Assembly: GCF_002949795.1 (NCBI RefSeq)
Contig: NZ_CP026692.1
Span: 6,766,001 to 6,830,000, forward strand
From: Nostoc sp. 'Lobaria pulmonaria (5183) cyanobiont'
GTDB lineage: Bacteria > Cyanobacteriota > Cyanobacteriia > Cyanobacteriales > Nostocaceae
Length of the DNA stretch: 64,000 nucleotides
Reading direction: 5' to 3'
The notes below the pieces were generated by a model. The model ran no database searches. It saw only the letters and a list, made by a program, of their open reading frames with translations, and was not told the DNA's origin. The translations under genes and the position numbers were made by a program. This document shows positions 9,319-18,024 of the stretch, one piece after another. Each line of letters begins with the position of its first letter. Positions within the stretch are counted from its first letter, which is position 1.

Positions 9319-10551
9319 ATGATCTTGAATCTTGATAAAGTTCGTCAATATTTTCCGGCTCTAGCTGGTGAATGGACTTTTTTTGATAACGCTGGTGGAT
9401 CACAAACCTTGAAAAAAGTAGTAGATAGAATTAGCGAATTTCTCCTAAGTTCTGATGTTCAGTTAGGAGCGTCTTATGCAATTTCTCAACTTGCTGGAGA
9501 ACGATTGGCTCTAGCAACTAAGGGAATGGCTACTTTCATTAATGCCAATTCTTCTAAAGAAGTGGTTATGGGGCCATCTACTACAATGATGTTGAAAGTT
9601 CTCTCAATGTGTCTGGGTCAAACCTTTACACCTGGTGATGAGGTTATTGTTACTAATTGTGACCATGAGGCCAATATTGGTGCTTGGTTAGCTCTTGAAA
9701 AACAAGGAATGAAGGTAAAAGTGTGGCAAGTTCGTCCAGAGACTTTGGAACTTCATTTAGCAGATTTAGAACCATTGATGAGTCAGCGCACAAAACTGGT
9801 AGCCTTGACTCATGCTTCTAATGTTCTGGGAAGCATTAATCCAATCAAAGAAATTGCTGCATTTGTACACAATCGCAACGCCATGATTTGTGTAGATGGT
9901 GTAGCTTATGCACCTCACAGATTAGTTGATGTCCAAGATTTAGATGTTGATTTCTATACTTTGAGTTTTTATAAAGTCTATGGGCCGCATCATGCCTTAC
10001 TTTATGGTAAAGAAGAACATTTATTAAGATTGCCTGGTCTTAACCATTATTTTATTGACCAGACAGACATACCTTATAAATTTCAGTTAGGGAATGTGAA
10101 TTTTGAATTAAGTTATGGAATGTTAGGTTTATGTGATTATTTAAGTGAATTAGCACAATTCCACTACGGGGATGAAACTGCACCTGATTTGAGAAATCAA
10201 ATGGTACAAGCATTTGATTTAATTAGCATACATGAAGAACATATTAGCGATCGCCTCCTAAATTACCTCAACAGTAAGCCGAATGTGCGAGTTATTGGTC
10301 AATCAAAGGCTGACCGTCAAACCCGTGTACCAACTATATCTTTTGTCGTTGATGGAATAAATAGCTCAACTATTCCGGTAAAAGTTGACCAACATTATAT
10401 TGGAATTCGCTATGGGGACTTTTATGCTAAACGGCTCATTGAATACTTAGGGTTAGCGTCCCAAGGTGGAATAGTCCGGGTAAGTATGGTGCATTACAAC
10501 ACCCTTGAGGAAGTTAACAACTTGATTGAGGCTTTTGAGCAGATATTTTAA
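9319..10551 (+). CDS. Cysteine desulfurase-like class V aminotransferase
   Basis: A PLP-dependent fold-type I enzyme of 410 residues, most like the 'cysteine desulfurase-like' subfamily that includes Vibrio VC1184. Lys219 in LSFYKVYGPHHALLYG is the probable PLP Schiff-base lysine; TNCDHEANIGAW and THASNVLGSINPI are typical cofactor-site segments. The C-terminal region, where true NifS/SufS/IscS enzymes carry the persulfide cysteine, has none (VDGINSSTIPVKV and QGGIVRVSM). It is therefore probably not a standard sulfur donor, and the substrate is unknown. ATG 9319 gives an N-terminus (ILNLDKVRQYFPAL) that fits the family. It converges on moeA with inverted heptamer repeats between; a link to molybdenum-cofactor sulfuration is only a guess from position. 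Confidence 0.85.
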   Translation: MILNLDKVRQYFPALAGEWTFFDNAGGSQTLKKVVDRISEFLLSSDVQLGASYAISQLAGERLALATKGMATFINANSSKEVVMGPSTTMMLKVLSMCLGQTFTPGDEVIVTNCDHEANIGAWLALEKQGMKVKVWQVRPETLELHLADLEPLMSQRTKLVALTHASNVLGSINPIKEIAAFVHNRNAMICVDGVAYAPHRLVDVQDLDVDFYTLSFYKVYGPHHALLYGKEEHLLRLPGLNHYFIDQTDIPYKFQLGNVNFELSYGMLGLCDYLSELAQFHYGDETAPDLRNQMVQAFDLISIHEEHISDRLLNYLNSKPNVRVIGQSKADRQTRVPTISFVVDGINSSTIPVKVDQHYIGIRYGDFYAKRLIEYLGLASQGGIVRVSMVHYNTLEEVNNLIEAFEQIF

Positions 10552-10552
10552 C

Positions 10553-10774
10553 TAATTCGTAATTCGTAATTCGTAATTATCGGGTTTAATTCAAGATGCT
10601 TGGGTTAAGCCTTTTTTTCATCTCATGCTCCCCCTACATATCTTAAAGCCAAGCAATGGCGGTTGAATTCCTCCTCTCTTGCAAAGACGCTACGCGCTCA
10701 TCTATAGGTGGTTTTGTTTGACATAGGGTCTAAATCCCTTTATACAACTGTTTTTAATTACGAATTACGAATTA
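10553..10774. repeat. Inverted pair of heptanucleotide arrays between convergent genes
   Basis: Three units of TAATTCG at 10553-10573 are mirrored by AATTACGAATTACGAATTA at 10756-10774. They lie immediately after the PLP enzyme stop and just before the moeA stop, so transcripts from either side could form a stem. The bases between hold no gene. Confidence 0.65.
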
Positions 10775-10785
10775 TTTTATCCCCA

Positions 10786-12051
10786 TTACCCATTATTAAG
10801 CTGCAAAACTTGCACTTCTTCTTGTGGAGAAATTAATGTTTTACCCACTGGGAGAACAGCTAAGGCATTGGTTTGAGCTAAATTAATTAAATTGCCGGAA
10901 CTATGACTACCACCAGCTTTGTGAAACTCATAAACACCATCAATTAAATGCAATTTACCCCAAAGGTAAGTTTCACGCTTGCCGTTTGCTCGCAATTCAT
11001 CATGCGATCGCACTTTCAAAAATACTGGTTCCCAACCTTCAGTAATTCCCGAAAGTTTCTTGATTGCTGGTAGCACAAACCGCCAAAATGTCACCAATAC
11101 AGCAGCAGGGTTCCCTGGTAAACCAAAGTATAGTGCTGAGTGGGGAGAGACGCGATTAATCGCGTCTGTACTGGGGAAAGTGGCGACAGTGAGGGGTTTT
11201 CCTGGACTGATTTCCACAGCCCGAATGTGGATTTTTGCTTTTAGTGATTCTAGAATTTTGTCAACATAGTCATAATCTCCCACTGAGACACCACCAGAAG
11301 AGAGAACTATATCAGCGATCGCAATGGCGTGGGCAATAACTTTCTCCAGAGCAACTTGATCGTCCTTAACAATTCCTAAAATTAACGGTTCTGCGCCACT
11401 TTGCTTTACCAAAGCTGCCAGCGCATACTGATTAGAATCCACAATTTGCCCTGGTTGCAACGGTCGATCGATTGTCATCAACTCATCACCAGTAGAAAAA
11501 ATTGCCACACGTGGACGGCGATAAACACTTAATTGCGGACACTGTGCTGCTGCCAATACGCCAATTTCTGAGGCATTTAACTTAATTCCTGCTGGTAGTA
11601 GTTGTGTTCCAGCTTGATAAAAAGATGCTTGGTGTCTGACAAATTCTTGCGGTTTTGGTGCAGCTAGAATAAATACGCGGTTTTCCTCGCGGCGTGTCTT
11701 CTCTTGCATGACTATAGTATCCGCACCTGCTGGAATCACCGCACCCGTGAAAATTCGTGCGGCTTGCCCTGGTTGAATCGTAGACTTGGGCTGATACCCA
11801 GCTGGAATCTCTTCAACAATTTCTAAAATGGCTGGTTGTTCGGTGCTAGAGTGCTGTACATCTTCATAGCGAACTGCGTAGCCATCCATTGCCGAATTAT
11901 CCCAATGAGGAAAATCTAGCTGACTGGTGATAGGCGTTGCCAAAATGCGACTATCTGCTGTCAATAAATCTACAACTTCTGTATCCCGTTGACGATCCAA
12001 CGGCTGCACCAAATTTAAAATAATTGCTTCTGCATCGCTGACTGATAACAT
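10786..12051 (-). CDS. moeA: Molybdopterin molybdenumtransferase MoeA
   Basis: Inserts molybdate into adenylylated molybdopterin, the last step of molybdenum cofactor synthesis (nitrate reductase is a major client in cyanobacteria). The 421-residue protein shows the MoeA signatures DFPHWDNSAMDGYAV, RIFTGAVIPAGADTIVMQE, FSTGDEL and SSGGVSVGDYDYV. Start chosen at ATG 12051: the longer frame begins with TTG at 12066, and GGAGG overlaps that TTG eight bases before the ATG, making it the ribosome site. Between KPLTVATF and ALYFGLPGNPAAVL, where relatives have a short turn, lies STDAINRVS encoded by a palindromic element (about residues 294-303). No other moa/moe gene is in the window. Confidence 0.95.
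   Translation of the reverse strand: MLSVSDAEAIILNLVQPLDRQRDTEVVDLLTADSRILATPITSQLDFPHWDNSAMDGYAVRYEDVQHSSTEQPAILEIVEEIPAGYQPKSTIQPGQAARIFTGAVIPAGADTIVMQEKTRREENRVFILAAPKPQEFVRHQASFYQAGTQLLPAGIKLNASEIGVLAAAQCPQLSVYRRPRVAIFSTGDELMTIDRPLQPGQIVDSNQYALAALVKQSGAEPLILGIVKDDQVALEKVIAHAIAIADIVLSSGGVSVGDYDYVDKILESLKAKIHIRAVEISPGKPLTVATFPSTDAINRVSPHSALYFGLPGNPAAVLVTFWRFVLPAIKKLSGITEGWEPVFLKVRSHDELRANGKRETYLWGKLHLIDGVYEFHKAGGSHSSGNLINLAQTNALAVLPVGKTLISPQEEVQVLQLNNG
11144..11171. repeat. Palindromic element in coding sequence, copy 2
   Basis: The same 20-bp palindrome as at 2445 occupies 11148-11167, in frame within moeA and in the same orientation and reading frame as in the phosphorylase gene. It encodes STDAINRVS. 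Confidence 0.92.
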
Positions 12052-12074
12052 AGCGATCGCCTCCAACTTTTCTT

Positions 12075-12701
12075 TTATTCTTGAGTAGCTTTGTCTAGAT
12101 TTCTATAAGCAGTAAATCCCAAACTACACACTGCTAGTAAACCGATAATTATGCTTCCTTCGGGGACTTTGGATACCTGAACCGAATTGTTGCTTAAATC
12201 TAATATCTGCTCTGTGCCTGCTGCATCTCTCTTGTTCAAATGAAATTTTTTAGCTAGAACCTGATTGCTAAAACCTTCATCCATGAGTGCAAGATTATTA
12301 TTAAGCCATGTGTCGCCAAGAGACTTATTATCCTTGCCAACATCAAAGGGGCCAAAAATTTTCTGGGTAGTGCTATCAAAGTTGAATCTAAAATAGTCGT
12401 AGTTAGATATCCCACTAACTACTGGAGTGAAACTATTGATGAGATTACTCAAGGGATCAAAAAAGGAAATTGAGAGAGATTGCAAGTTCTTCGTAGGTTT
12501 CGAGCCTGTTTCAGAAATGACGCTGGGAGCAGTTGTTGTATCGTAGTTAAATGAACCTTTAGCTGAATAACCAGTGTCTCCTTTCCAGTTAAATTTGAAC
12601 TCAGCAGCATGAGCTAGGTTGTTGGTGGTTATGGCGATCGCTAACGCTAAAGCAGTAGTCGTCACCAGACTAATAGCTGTTCTAGTAAATAGATGTGTCA
12701 T
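12075..12701 (-). CDS. Exported PEP-CTERM-like protein
   Basis: A 208-residue secreted protein of unknown function. Residues 1-33 are a signal peptide ending near NNLAHAAEF. The middle is beta-rich and Asn/Ser-rich (WKGDTGYSAKGSFNYD). The C-terminus has VPEGSIIIGLLAVCSLGFTA followed by YRNLDKATQE: a motif, a hydrophobic helix and a basic tail, the layout of PEP-CTERM sorting signals, although the motif is VPEGS rather than VPEPS. Start chosen at ATG 12701 (MTHLFTRTAISL), which has AAGG upstream and begins the signal peptide; the longer frame to 12749 adds 16 unlikely residues. It is probably processed by an exosortase-like enzyme and exported to the surface. Confidence 0.75.
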   Translation of the reverse strand: MTHLFTRTAISLVTTTALALAIAITTNNLAHAAEFKFNWKGDTGYSAKGSFNYDTTTAPSVISETGSKPTKNLQSLSISFFDPLSNLINSFTPVVSGISNYDYFRFNFDSTTQKIFGPFDVGKDNKSLGDTWLNNNLALMDEGFSNQVLAKKFHLNKRDAAGTEQILDLSNNSVQVSKVPEGSIIIGLLAVCSLGFTAYRNLDKATQE

Positions 12702-13011
12702 CAATGCAACCTTGAAATTAATTAAAATTAAGTTTCTACAACAATACAATACAGATGTACAACCCTACTGTGTGTTGCATCCATGAGGTGTAACGGTTAC
12801 TTTGTGAGATGCTTATTAAGTACCAGAAAAGTATCAAAAATGCCATAGAAGCTTAATCCGATTTTTGAATTATGCAGTTGTTAGTTGCACAAATTTTGGT
12901 TGACTGGTTTTTGTTCTTTTATGGCGCAGCAACTAACCGAGTCATCATCTTAATATTAAAAACAGGAGCGATCGCTATTTCCCAACCCCTAAATAAAAAT
13001 ACCTATTTTGT

Positions 13012-13569
13012 ATGACAATCGAACGAGTTCCCCAAAAACACTATCCCAAGGCTGAGATTGGGCGACGAGGTATGGCATTAGGACTTGATTTCCTTGGTGT
13101 CTGGTTAGTCAGTTCCCTACTGGGAGGCAGCAATATCGGGATTCAATTTGTTGAAATCTTAGTTTTCGTAATACTTTGGCTGGTTTTGCGGGTGCTGGTG
13201 GTATACAACAATCAAGGGCAAAGTTTAGGGCGTTGGGCGTTCGATTTAAAGGTGTTGTCAGTTGAAGATGGAGAAGTAGTGGGCAGAATTCCAGATTTGC
13301 TCTCACTAGTGAAGCGAGAAGCGATTATCGGCTTGGGTGCTTTATTAGTGTCAATTGCCCTGAGCAATATTACAGCCAATCCCACTGCTATACTGCTAGT
13401 AATTCCCCTAGCAATTGATTGTGGGACTGCTTTCTCTGATACCCAGATGCGGCAGGCTTTACACGATCGCTATTGTGGAACTTTCATCGTTTCGTCGCGT
13501 CGTGGCTACTCGCTCGATATAAAAATTAAAAGATTAGTTGAAAATATGCGGCGGAATGTGAGAAGATAG
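13012..13569 (+). CDS. RDD family membrane protein
   Basis: A 185-residue integral membrane protein with the RDD layout: a basic N-terminus and RRGMALGLDFLGVWLVSSLL as first helix, a second hydrophobic segment (IQFVEILVFVILWLVLRVLV), then NNQGQSLGRWAFDLKVL, a characteristic RDD motif, and a later pair of helices (AIIGLGALLVSIAL and TAILLVIPLAIDC). The tail LHDRYCGTFIVSS is also typical. RDD proteins are poorly characterised; transport has been proposed for some. It lies 43 bp before rpmG on the same strand and could be co-transcribed with the ribosomal genes. Confidence 0.85.
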   Translation: MTIERVPQKHYPKAEIGRRGMALGLDFLGVWLVSSLLGGSNIGIQFVEILVFVILWLVLRVLVVYNNQGQSLGRWAFDLKVLSVEDGEVVGRIPDLLSLVKREAIIGLGALLVSIALSNITANPTAILLVIPLAIDCGTAFSDTQMRQALHDRYCGTFIVSSRRGYSLDIKIKRLVENMRRNVRR

Positions 13570-13612
13570 TCATTTGTGTTAATTCTCTTCAGGCTTCACT
13601 GTTTGTAAGATT

Positions 13613-13807
13613 ATGGCTAAGAGTAAAGGTGCCCGCATTATTATCACACTAGAGTGTACTGAGTGCCGGACAAATCCAGATAAGCGTTCTGCTGGTGTTA
13701 CACGTTATACCAGTACCAAGAATCGCCGTAACACCACTAACAGGCTAGAACTGAAAAAGTTCTGCACCCACTGCAACAAACATACTGTTCACAAGGAAAT
13801 TAAGTAA
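13613..13807 (+). CDS. rpmG: 50S ribosomal protein L33
   Basis: The 64-residue L33 of the large ribosomal subunit. It begins MAKSKGARIIITLECTEC and ends THCNKHTVHKEIK. Two CxxC pairs (CTEC and CTHC) make this the zinc-binding form. Length and sequence match cyanobacterial L33. It is followed after five bases by rpsR, the usual cyanobacterial pair. Confidence 0.98.
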   Translation: MAKSKGARIIITLECTECRTNPDKRSAGVTRYTSTKNRRNTTNRLELKKFCTHCNKHTVHKEIK

Positions 13808-13812
13808 AAAAG

Positions 13813-14028
13813 ATGAGTTATTTCCGCCGTCGCCTTTCTCCGATCAAGCCAGGAGAACCAATCGATTATAAAGATGTTGATTTATTGCGTAAGTTTGTCA
13901 CCGAGCGGGGAAAGATACTGCCACGTCGGATTACCGGGCTTACGTCTCAGCAACAGCGAGAGTTGACATTAGCAATTAAACGTTCGCGGATTGTGGCTTT
14001 GTTGCCATTTATCAATGCGGAAGGCTAA
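13813..14028 (+). CDS. rpsR: 30S ribosomal protein S18
   Basis: The 71-residue S18 of the small ribosomal subunit. KDVDLLRKFVTERGKILPRR and the following TGLTSQQQRELTLAIKRSR are the hallmark rRNA-binding segments. It starts five bases after the rpmG stop, within an AAAAAGATG context, so the two are translated from one message. RNase II/R follows 130 bp downstream on the same strand. Confidence 0.98.
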   Translation: MSYFRRRLSPIKPGEPIDYKDVDLLRKFVTERGKILPRRITGLTSQQQRELTLAIKRSRIVALLPFINAEG

Positions 14029-14047
14029 AAAGAGTGATGAGTTATGA

Positions 14048-14075
14048 GTAGAGACGCGATTAATCGCGTCTGTAC
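14048..14075. repeat. Palindromic element, intergenic copy
   Basis: Third copy of the 20-bp palindrome (core 14052-14071), with the same GTA and TAC outer arms, in the gap between rpsR and the ribonuclease gene. It could act as a weak bidirectional stem-loop in that transcript. Confidence 0.9.
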
Positions 14076-14158
14076 AGGAGTTAAAAATCAAAACTCCTAA
14101 CTCCTAGCTTTTAACTTAAAACTATTTAAACTGTTCACCAAATTAGAGTGCGAGAGTT

Positions 14159-16219
14159 GTGGAGAAGGGGACGCTAGTTGAATTTAGGGTTCAAGGCGAT
14201 CGCCGTCTGGGCATCGTAGAACGTCCAGACGGAAAAACCCGCTGGTTTGTGGTAGACGAACGCGGTCAATCCCACAGCCTCGCGCCTAGACAAATAACTT
14301 ATACAGTTACCGGACAGACTTACAAGCCTTCTGAGATTGCTAGCTTTTTGGAGCAGATCAAGCCTTATTTAGACCCATCTAGCTTAGAAGTGGCTTGGGA
14401 ATTACTGGTTGAAGATGGGGAAATAGTTACTCCAGACCAAATGGCGAATCTGCTATTTTCAGAATCAGCCGCACCTCCTTGTTATGCCGCCTATTGCTTG
14501 TTATCAGACGACAAACTTTATTTCAAGCAAAAAGGAGACGCTTACGAGCCGAGAACTGCTGCTCAAGTGGCAGAACGCCAGCACCAACTGGAAGTAGAGG
14601 CACTAAAAGCTAAAGGACAGCAGGAATTTTTAGCTCGTGTAGAGCAGGCGCTCAAAGGTGAAGCAGTAGAGTGGCAGCGCCACGATCGCCAGCGCTTAGA
14701 AGGACTAGAAAAATATGCAGCGCTAATAGCTGACACCGTGCGGACGGGGGTTAATTATGACTCCTTGGCTCGTGCTTATCCGCCCAGCGCTGCGGTATTA
14801 GAAACTATGACCATGCTGGGACGACCCACAACACCCCAAGGAGCCTTTCAACTATTGGTGGATTTGGGTTGCTGGAGTCCTTATGAAAACTTGTTCCTGC
14901 GTCGTTCTTCAATTCCAATTCAATTTCCTCATAAGGTATTAGAAGTGGCGCAACAGCGTTTGGATTTCCCGCCGATTGACTCAGACACAAACCGCCTTGA
15001 TCTGACTCACCTGAAGGTTTACACCATTGATGATGAAACTACCACAGAGATCGACGATGGTCTAAGTTGGGAAGTACTGCCCGATGGACGGGAACGCTTG
15101 TGGGTGCATATCGCCGATCCTACTAGATGGTTAGTACCGGAAGATGAATTAGATTTGGAAGCCAGAAAGCGCGGTAGCACAGTCTATTTACCGACGGGAA
15201 TGATTCCCATGTTTCCAGAGGTGTTGGCAACTGGGCCAATGAGTCTGATCCAGGGAAAGGTTTGTTGCGCCCTCAGTTTCGGGATTATTTTAGGTACAAC
15301 TGGGGCAGTAGAAGATTACAGCATTCACACCAGCTTGATTAAGCCGACTTATCGCCTCACCTACGAAGATGTAGATGAAATGCTGCAATTACGGGTACAA
15401 GCAGAACCAGAAATTGCGGCGATCGCAACTTGGGCACAGCGGCGAAAAGCTTGGCGTTACGCTCAAGGGGCAATTAGCATCACCATGCCGGAAGCGACGA
15501 TCAAAGTTAAAGGTGAGGAGATCCACATTGATATTTTGGACGATTCCCCATCGCGGCAACTGGTAGCAGAAATGATGATTGTTGCCGGTGAAGTTGCGGC
15601 TCGTTATGGTAAAACTCATAACATACCTTTGCCCTTTCGCGGTCAACCGCAACCAGAATTACCTCCAGATGAGGAATTGCTGCTACTTCCAGCCGGATTC
15701 GTTCGCGCTTGCGCCATGCGTCGTTGTATGCCCAAAAGTGAAATGAGTATTACGCCTTTGCGTCATGCTGGTTTGGGCTTGGATACCTACACCCAAGCAA
15801 CCTCTCCCATCCGCCGCTACAGTGACTTACTCACCCATTTCCAACTGAAAGCCCATTTGCGGGGTGAAGTTCTGCCATTTTCCGCAGATCAACTTAAAGA
15901 AGTGATGATGACTGTCACCAGCATCACCCAAGAGGTGACGATGGTGGAACGACAAACTAATAGATATTATGCACTAGAGTATTTACGCCGTCATCCAGAG
16001 GAAACTTGGGATGTAACAGTGTTGATGTGGCTGCGAGAAGACAGTAATTTAGCCCTAATTTTGTTAGAAGATTTGGGCTTGCAGTTGCCAATGGCTTTCA
16101 AACGTTCTGTGAACTTGGGCGAACAGATAGTGGTGAAAGTTAGCCACGCCGATCCACAAAAAGATATGATCCAGTTTCAAGAAATAATTTATCAAGAAGC
16201 CCAAACAGCGGCGAATTAA
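14159..16219 (+). CDS. Ribonuclease II/R family exoribonuclease
   Basis: A 3'-5' hydrolytic exoribonuclease of 686 residues. The catalytic RNB domain is recognisable from YTIDDETTTEIDDGLSWEVL (Mg-binding aspartates) through RLWVHIADPTRWL and ATSPIRRYSDLLTHFQL. An N-terminal RNA-binding beta-barrel begins GTLVEFRVQGDRRLGIVE. The C-terminal S1 region is short, as in chloroplast and cyanobacterial RNR1-like enzymes. The start is GTG 14159 (MEKGTLVEF). It follows rpmG-rpsR, a common cyanobacterial neighbourhood. Whether it behaves as RNase II or RNase R cannot be decided by eye. Confidence 0.93.
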   Translation: MEKGTLVEFRVQGDRRLGIVERPDGKTRWFVVDERGQSHSLAPRQITYTVTGQTYKPSEIASFLEQIKPYLDPSSLEVAWELLVEDGEIVTPDQMANLLFSESAAPPCYAAYCLLSDDKLYFKQKGDAYEPRTAAQVAERQHQLEVEALKAKGQQEFLARVEQALKGEAVEWQRHDRQRLEGLEKYAALIADTVRTGVNYDSLARAYPPSAAVLETMTMLGRPTTPQGAFQLLVDLGCWSPYENLFLRRSSIPIQFPHKVLEVAQQRLDFPPIDSDTNRLDLTHLKVYTIDDETTTEIDDGLSWEVLPDGRERLWVHIADPTRWLVPEDELDLEARKRGSTVYLPTGMIPMFPEVLATGPMSLIQGKVCCALSFGIILGTTGAVEDYSIHTSLIKPTYRLTYEDVDEMLQLRVQAEPEIAAIATWAQRRKAWRYAQGAISITMPEATIKVKGEEIHIDILDDSPSRQLVAEMMIVAGEVAARYGKTHNIPLPFRGQPQPELPPDEELLLLPAGFVRACAMRRCMPKSEMSITPLRHAGLGLDTYTQATSPIRRYSDLLTHFQLKAHLRGEVLPFSADQLKEVMMTVTSITQEVTMVERQTNRYYALEYLRRHPEETWDVTVLMWLREDSNLALILLEDLGLQLPMAFKRSVNLGEQIVVKVSHADPQKDMIQFQEIIYQEAQTAAN

Positions 16220-16324
16220 CTAATTTGTCATTTGTCATTTGTCATTCGTCATTCGTAATACTCGCTACAGGCTAGTATTATCAATTACGAATTATTTTAA
16301 CTTTGTTCCAACTCCTTTTGGTTA

Positions 16325-16414
16325 GGATATAGCCCTATTGATGGCGGTGTAGAAGTTGTACGTATTGTCAGTGGCTATCGGGATTTAGAGACAGTTTTCT
16401 TAAGTGAAAGGTAG
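16325..16414 (+). pseudogene. C-terminal remnant of a ParE/RelE-type toxin
   Basis: This frame reads GYSPIDGGVEVVRIVSGYRD, then LETVFLSER and a stop. The pattern Y.P...GVE(I/V)(I/V)R(I/V)(V/L).G.RD is the C-terminal core of plasmid-stabilisation ParE/RelE toxins. The upstream part, needed for a complete toxin of about 95 residues, is absent, so this is a fragment. The identification rests on one short motif. Confidence 0.5.
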
Positions 16415-16467
16415 GTACAAAGAATATTTCATTCTTAAATTCAACAACATCGATAATTAATTTAAAT

Positions 16468-16635
16468 ATGAGTGAATGTCCTTGCTGTAATGGAACACTA
16501 CTGCGACACATTCGTAGTGGTAAAATTTACTGGTTTTGTGTCGATTGTCGGCAGGAAATGCCAGATATGAGTTTGGTAGTTCATCATAAATCCTTATCTG
16601 CCGCAGTATTCTCAGCAAAAATCAGAGGAAAATAA
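16468..16635 (+). CDS. Small zinc-ribbon protein
   Basis: A 55-residue frame beginning MSECPCCNGTLLRHIRSGK and continuing IYWFCVDCRQEMPDMS. Two cysteine pairs (CPCC and CVDC) 18 residues apart form a zinc ribbon. I recall families of similar 50-80-residue cyanobacterial proteins with WFC..CRQEMP; their function is unknown. ATG 16468 is preceded by an AT-rich leader without a clear ribosome site. It lies alone between a toxin fragment and a MITE-like repeat. Confidence 0.6.
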   Translation: MSECPCCNGTLLRHIRSGKIYWFCVDCRQEMPDMSLVVHHKSLSAAVFSAKIRGK

Positions 16636-16697
16636 CTTTGATGTTGGCAATGAGAACTCACGTTAATTTCCTCCTGCTAAACTTTTAAATAAAGGTA

Positions 16698-16821
16698 ATA
16701 CTATTTCTTTGTGAAGCTGTATATATTTACCCCCCCCGACTACATTTCCCAAGGCATCAGGGGAACTTCGAGGGAACTACAGAGGGGTCTTGTTATATGC
16801 ATCTTCATACAGAATTGGTAT
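16698..16821. mobile_element. MITE-like element, 124 bp, copy 1
   Basis: The left end ATACTATTTCTTTGTGAAG and the right end CTTCATACAGAATTGGTAT are imperfect inverted repeats of about 19 bp. A second element with the same two ends is at 34750-34888. There is no coding capacity. A C-run (about 16731-16738) and no gene lie inside. Mobility is inferred from the paired ends recurring in order. Confidence 0.55.
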
Positions 16822-16859
16822 AACGGAATCTTAGCAACAAAGGCACGAGGAAAGATTCA

Positions 16860-17423
16860 ATGAATACTGTTGTGCTTAATCTAGAACCGATTGCTCATTT
16901 GACCGATGAGCAATTTTATCAATTGTGTATTGCCAATAGCGATTTAAGCCTGGAAATGAATGCAGCCGGAGAATTAATTATTATGCCACCAGTAGGAGGA
17001 GAAAGCGGAAATCAAGAAGCTGGACTGATTACTGATTTAGAAATCTGGAATCGTCAAGCTAAGTTAGGGAAAGTTTTTAGTTCTTCAACTATCTTTATAC
17101 TTCCAAATGGTGCAAAACGTTCCCCTGATGCGGCTTGGGTAAAGTTGGAACGGTGGGAAGCTTTAACACTAGAACAGCGAAAAAAATTTCCGCCACTTGT
17201 ACCCGATTTTGCAATTGAACTGCGTTCCGAGACAGACCGGCTTGCACCTATCCAAGCGAAAATGAAGGAATATATAGAAAATGGTTTGAGTTTGGGTTGG
17301 CTAATTAATCCTCAAGATCAGCAAGTGGAAATTTACCAACTTTTGAAAGCTGTAGAAGTTATTCAAATGCCAGCGATTATTTCTGGAGAAGATATATTAC
17401 CTGGATTTGAGTTACAAGTATAG
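16860..17423 (+). CDS. Uma2 family (DUF820) putative endonuclease
   Basis: A 187-residue member of the Uma2/DUF820 family, expanded in cyanobacteria and with a restriction-endonuclease-like fold. Visible family features are LTDEQFYQLCIANSDLSLE, GELIIMPPVGGESGNQ, RSPDAAWVKLERW and VPDFAIELRSETD, with the acidic and basic residues expected of a PD-(D/E)XK core, and GWLINPQDQQVEIY. ATG 16860 opens the typical N-terminus. The biological role is unknown. It sits directly after a MITE-like element, and a second Uma2 gene is at 61550. Confidence 0.88.
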   Translation: MNTVVLNLEPIAHLTDEQFYQLCIANSDLSLEMNAAGELIIMPPVGGESGNQEAGLITDLEIWNRQAKLGKVFSSSTIFILPNGAKRSPDAAWVKLERWEALTLEQRKKFPPLVPDFAIELRSETDRLAPIQAKMKEYIENGLSLGWLINPQDQQVEIYQLLKAVEVIQMPAIISGEDILPGFELQV

Positions 17424-17495
17424 GTAATAAACCTGACGTATAGCTTTGCTTACCGAATTGCCGCAAAAAAATCATTATCAATAATTTTAGGATAG

Positions 17496-18020
17496 TTGGG
17501 CAACAGCACCCGCATGACGATTTCTCAAGAGTTAGGGAAATTAGCCCCAAATAATGCTGCGACTTATACTAGCAACACGCAAAAACTAACTAGTGAAATC
17601 AGTCAGATAGATACCTGGATTAAATCAGAAGTAGCCACAATTCCACCCAAGCAACGCAAATTAGTTACCACCCATGATGCTTTCGGTTACTATTCCAAAG
17701 CTTATGGAATTCCTATTGAAGGGGCGCTAGGTGGTATTAGTACGGAAGAAGCACCGACTCCTGCGCGGGTAGGTGAATTATCAAAGGATATAAAAAAGGA
17801 GGGTGTACCGACAATTTTTGCAGAGACGACGATTAACCCTAAACTCATACAGGCGGTGGCAAAAGAGGCAAAAGTTAAGGTTTCAGACCGAGAATTGTTT
17901 GCTGATGGTTTGGGAGAAAAGGGGACAGAGGGTGAGACTTACCAAGGAATGTTGATTGCCAATACACGCACGATTGTAGAAGGTTTAGGAGGCAAGTATA
18001 CAGAGTTTAAGCCTAAATAA
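17496..18020 (+). pseudogene. Truncated metal ABC transporter substrate-binding protein
   Basis: The frame encodes the C-terminal half of a ZnuA/MntC-type cluster 9 binding protein: KQRKLVTTHDAFGYYSKAYG (a metal-ligand His region), EEAPTPARVGELSKDI, and PTIFAETTINPKLIQAVAKE. Intact family members have about 300 residues with a signal peptide; here only about 170 remain and the frame is closed by a stop just before a TTG at 17496. No N-terminal half, permease or ATPase is nearby. It is most likely a decayed gene. Confidence 0.75.
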
Positions 18021-18024
18021 TCAG

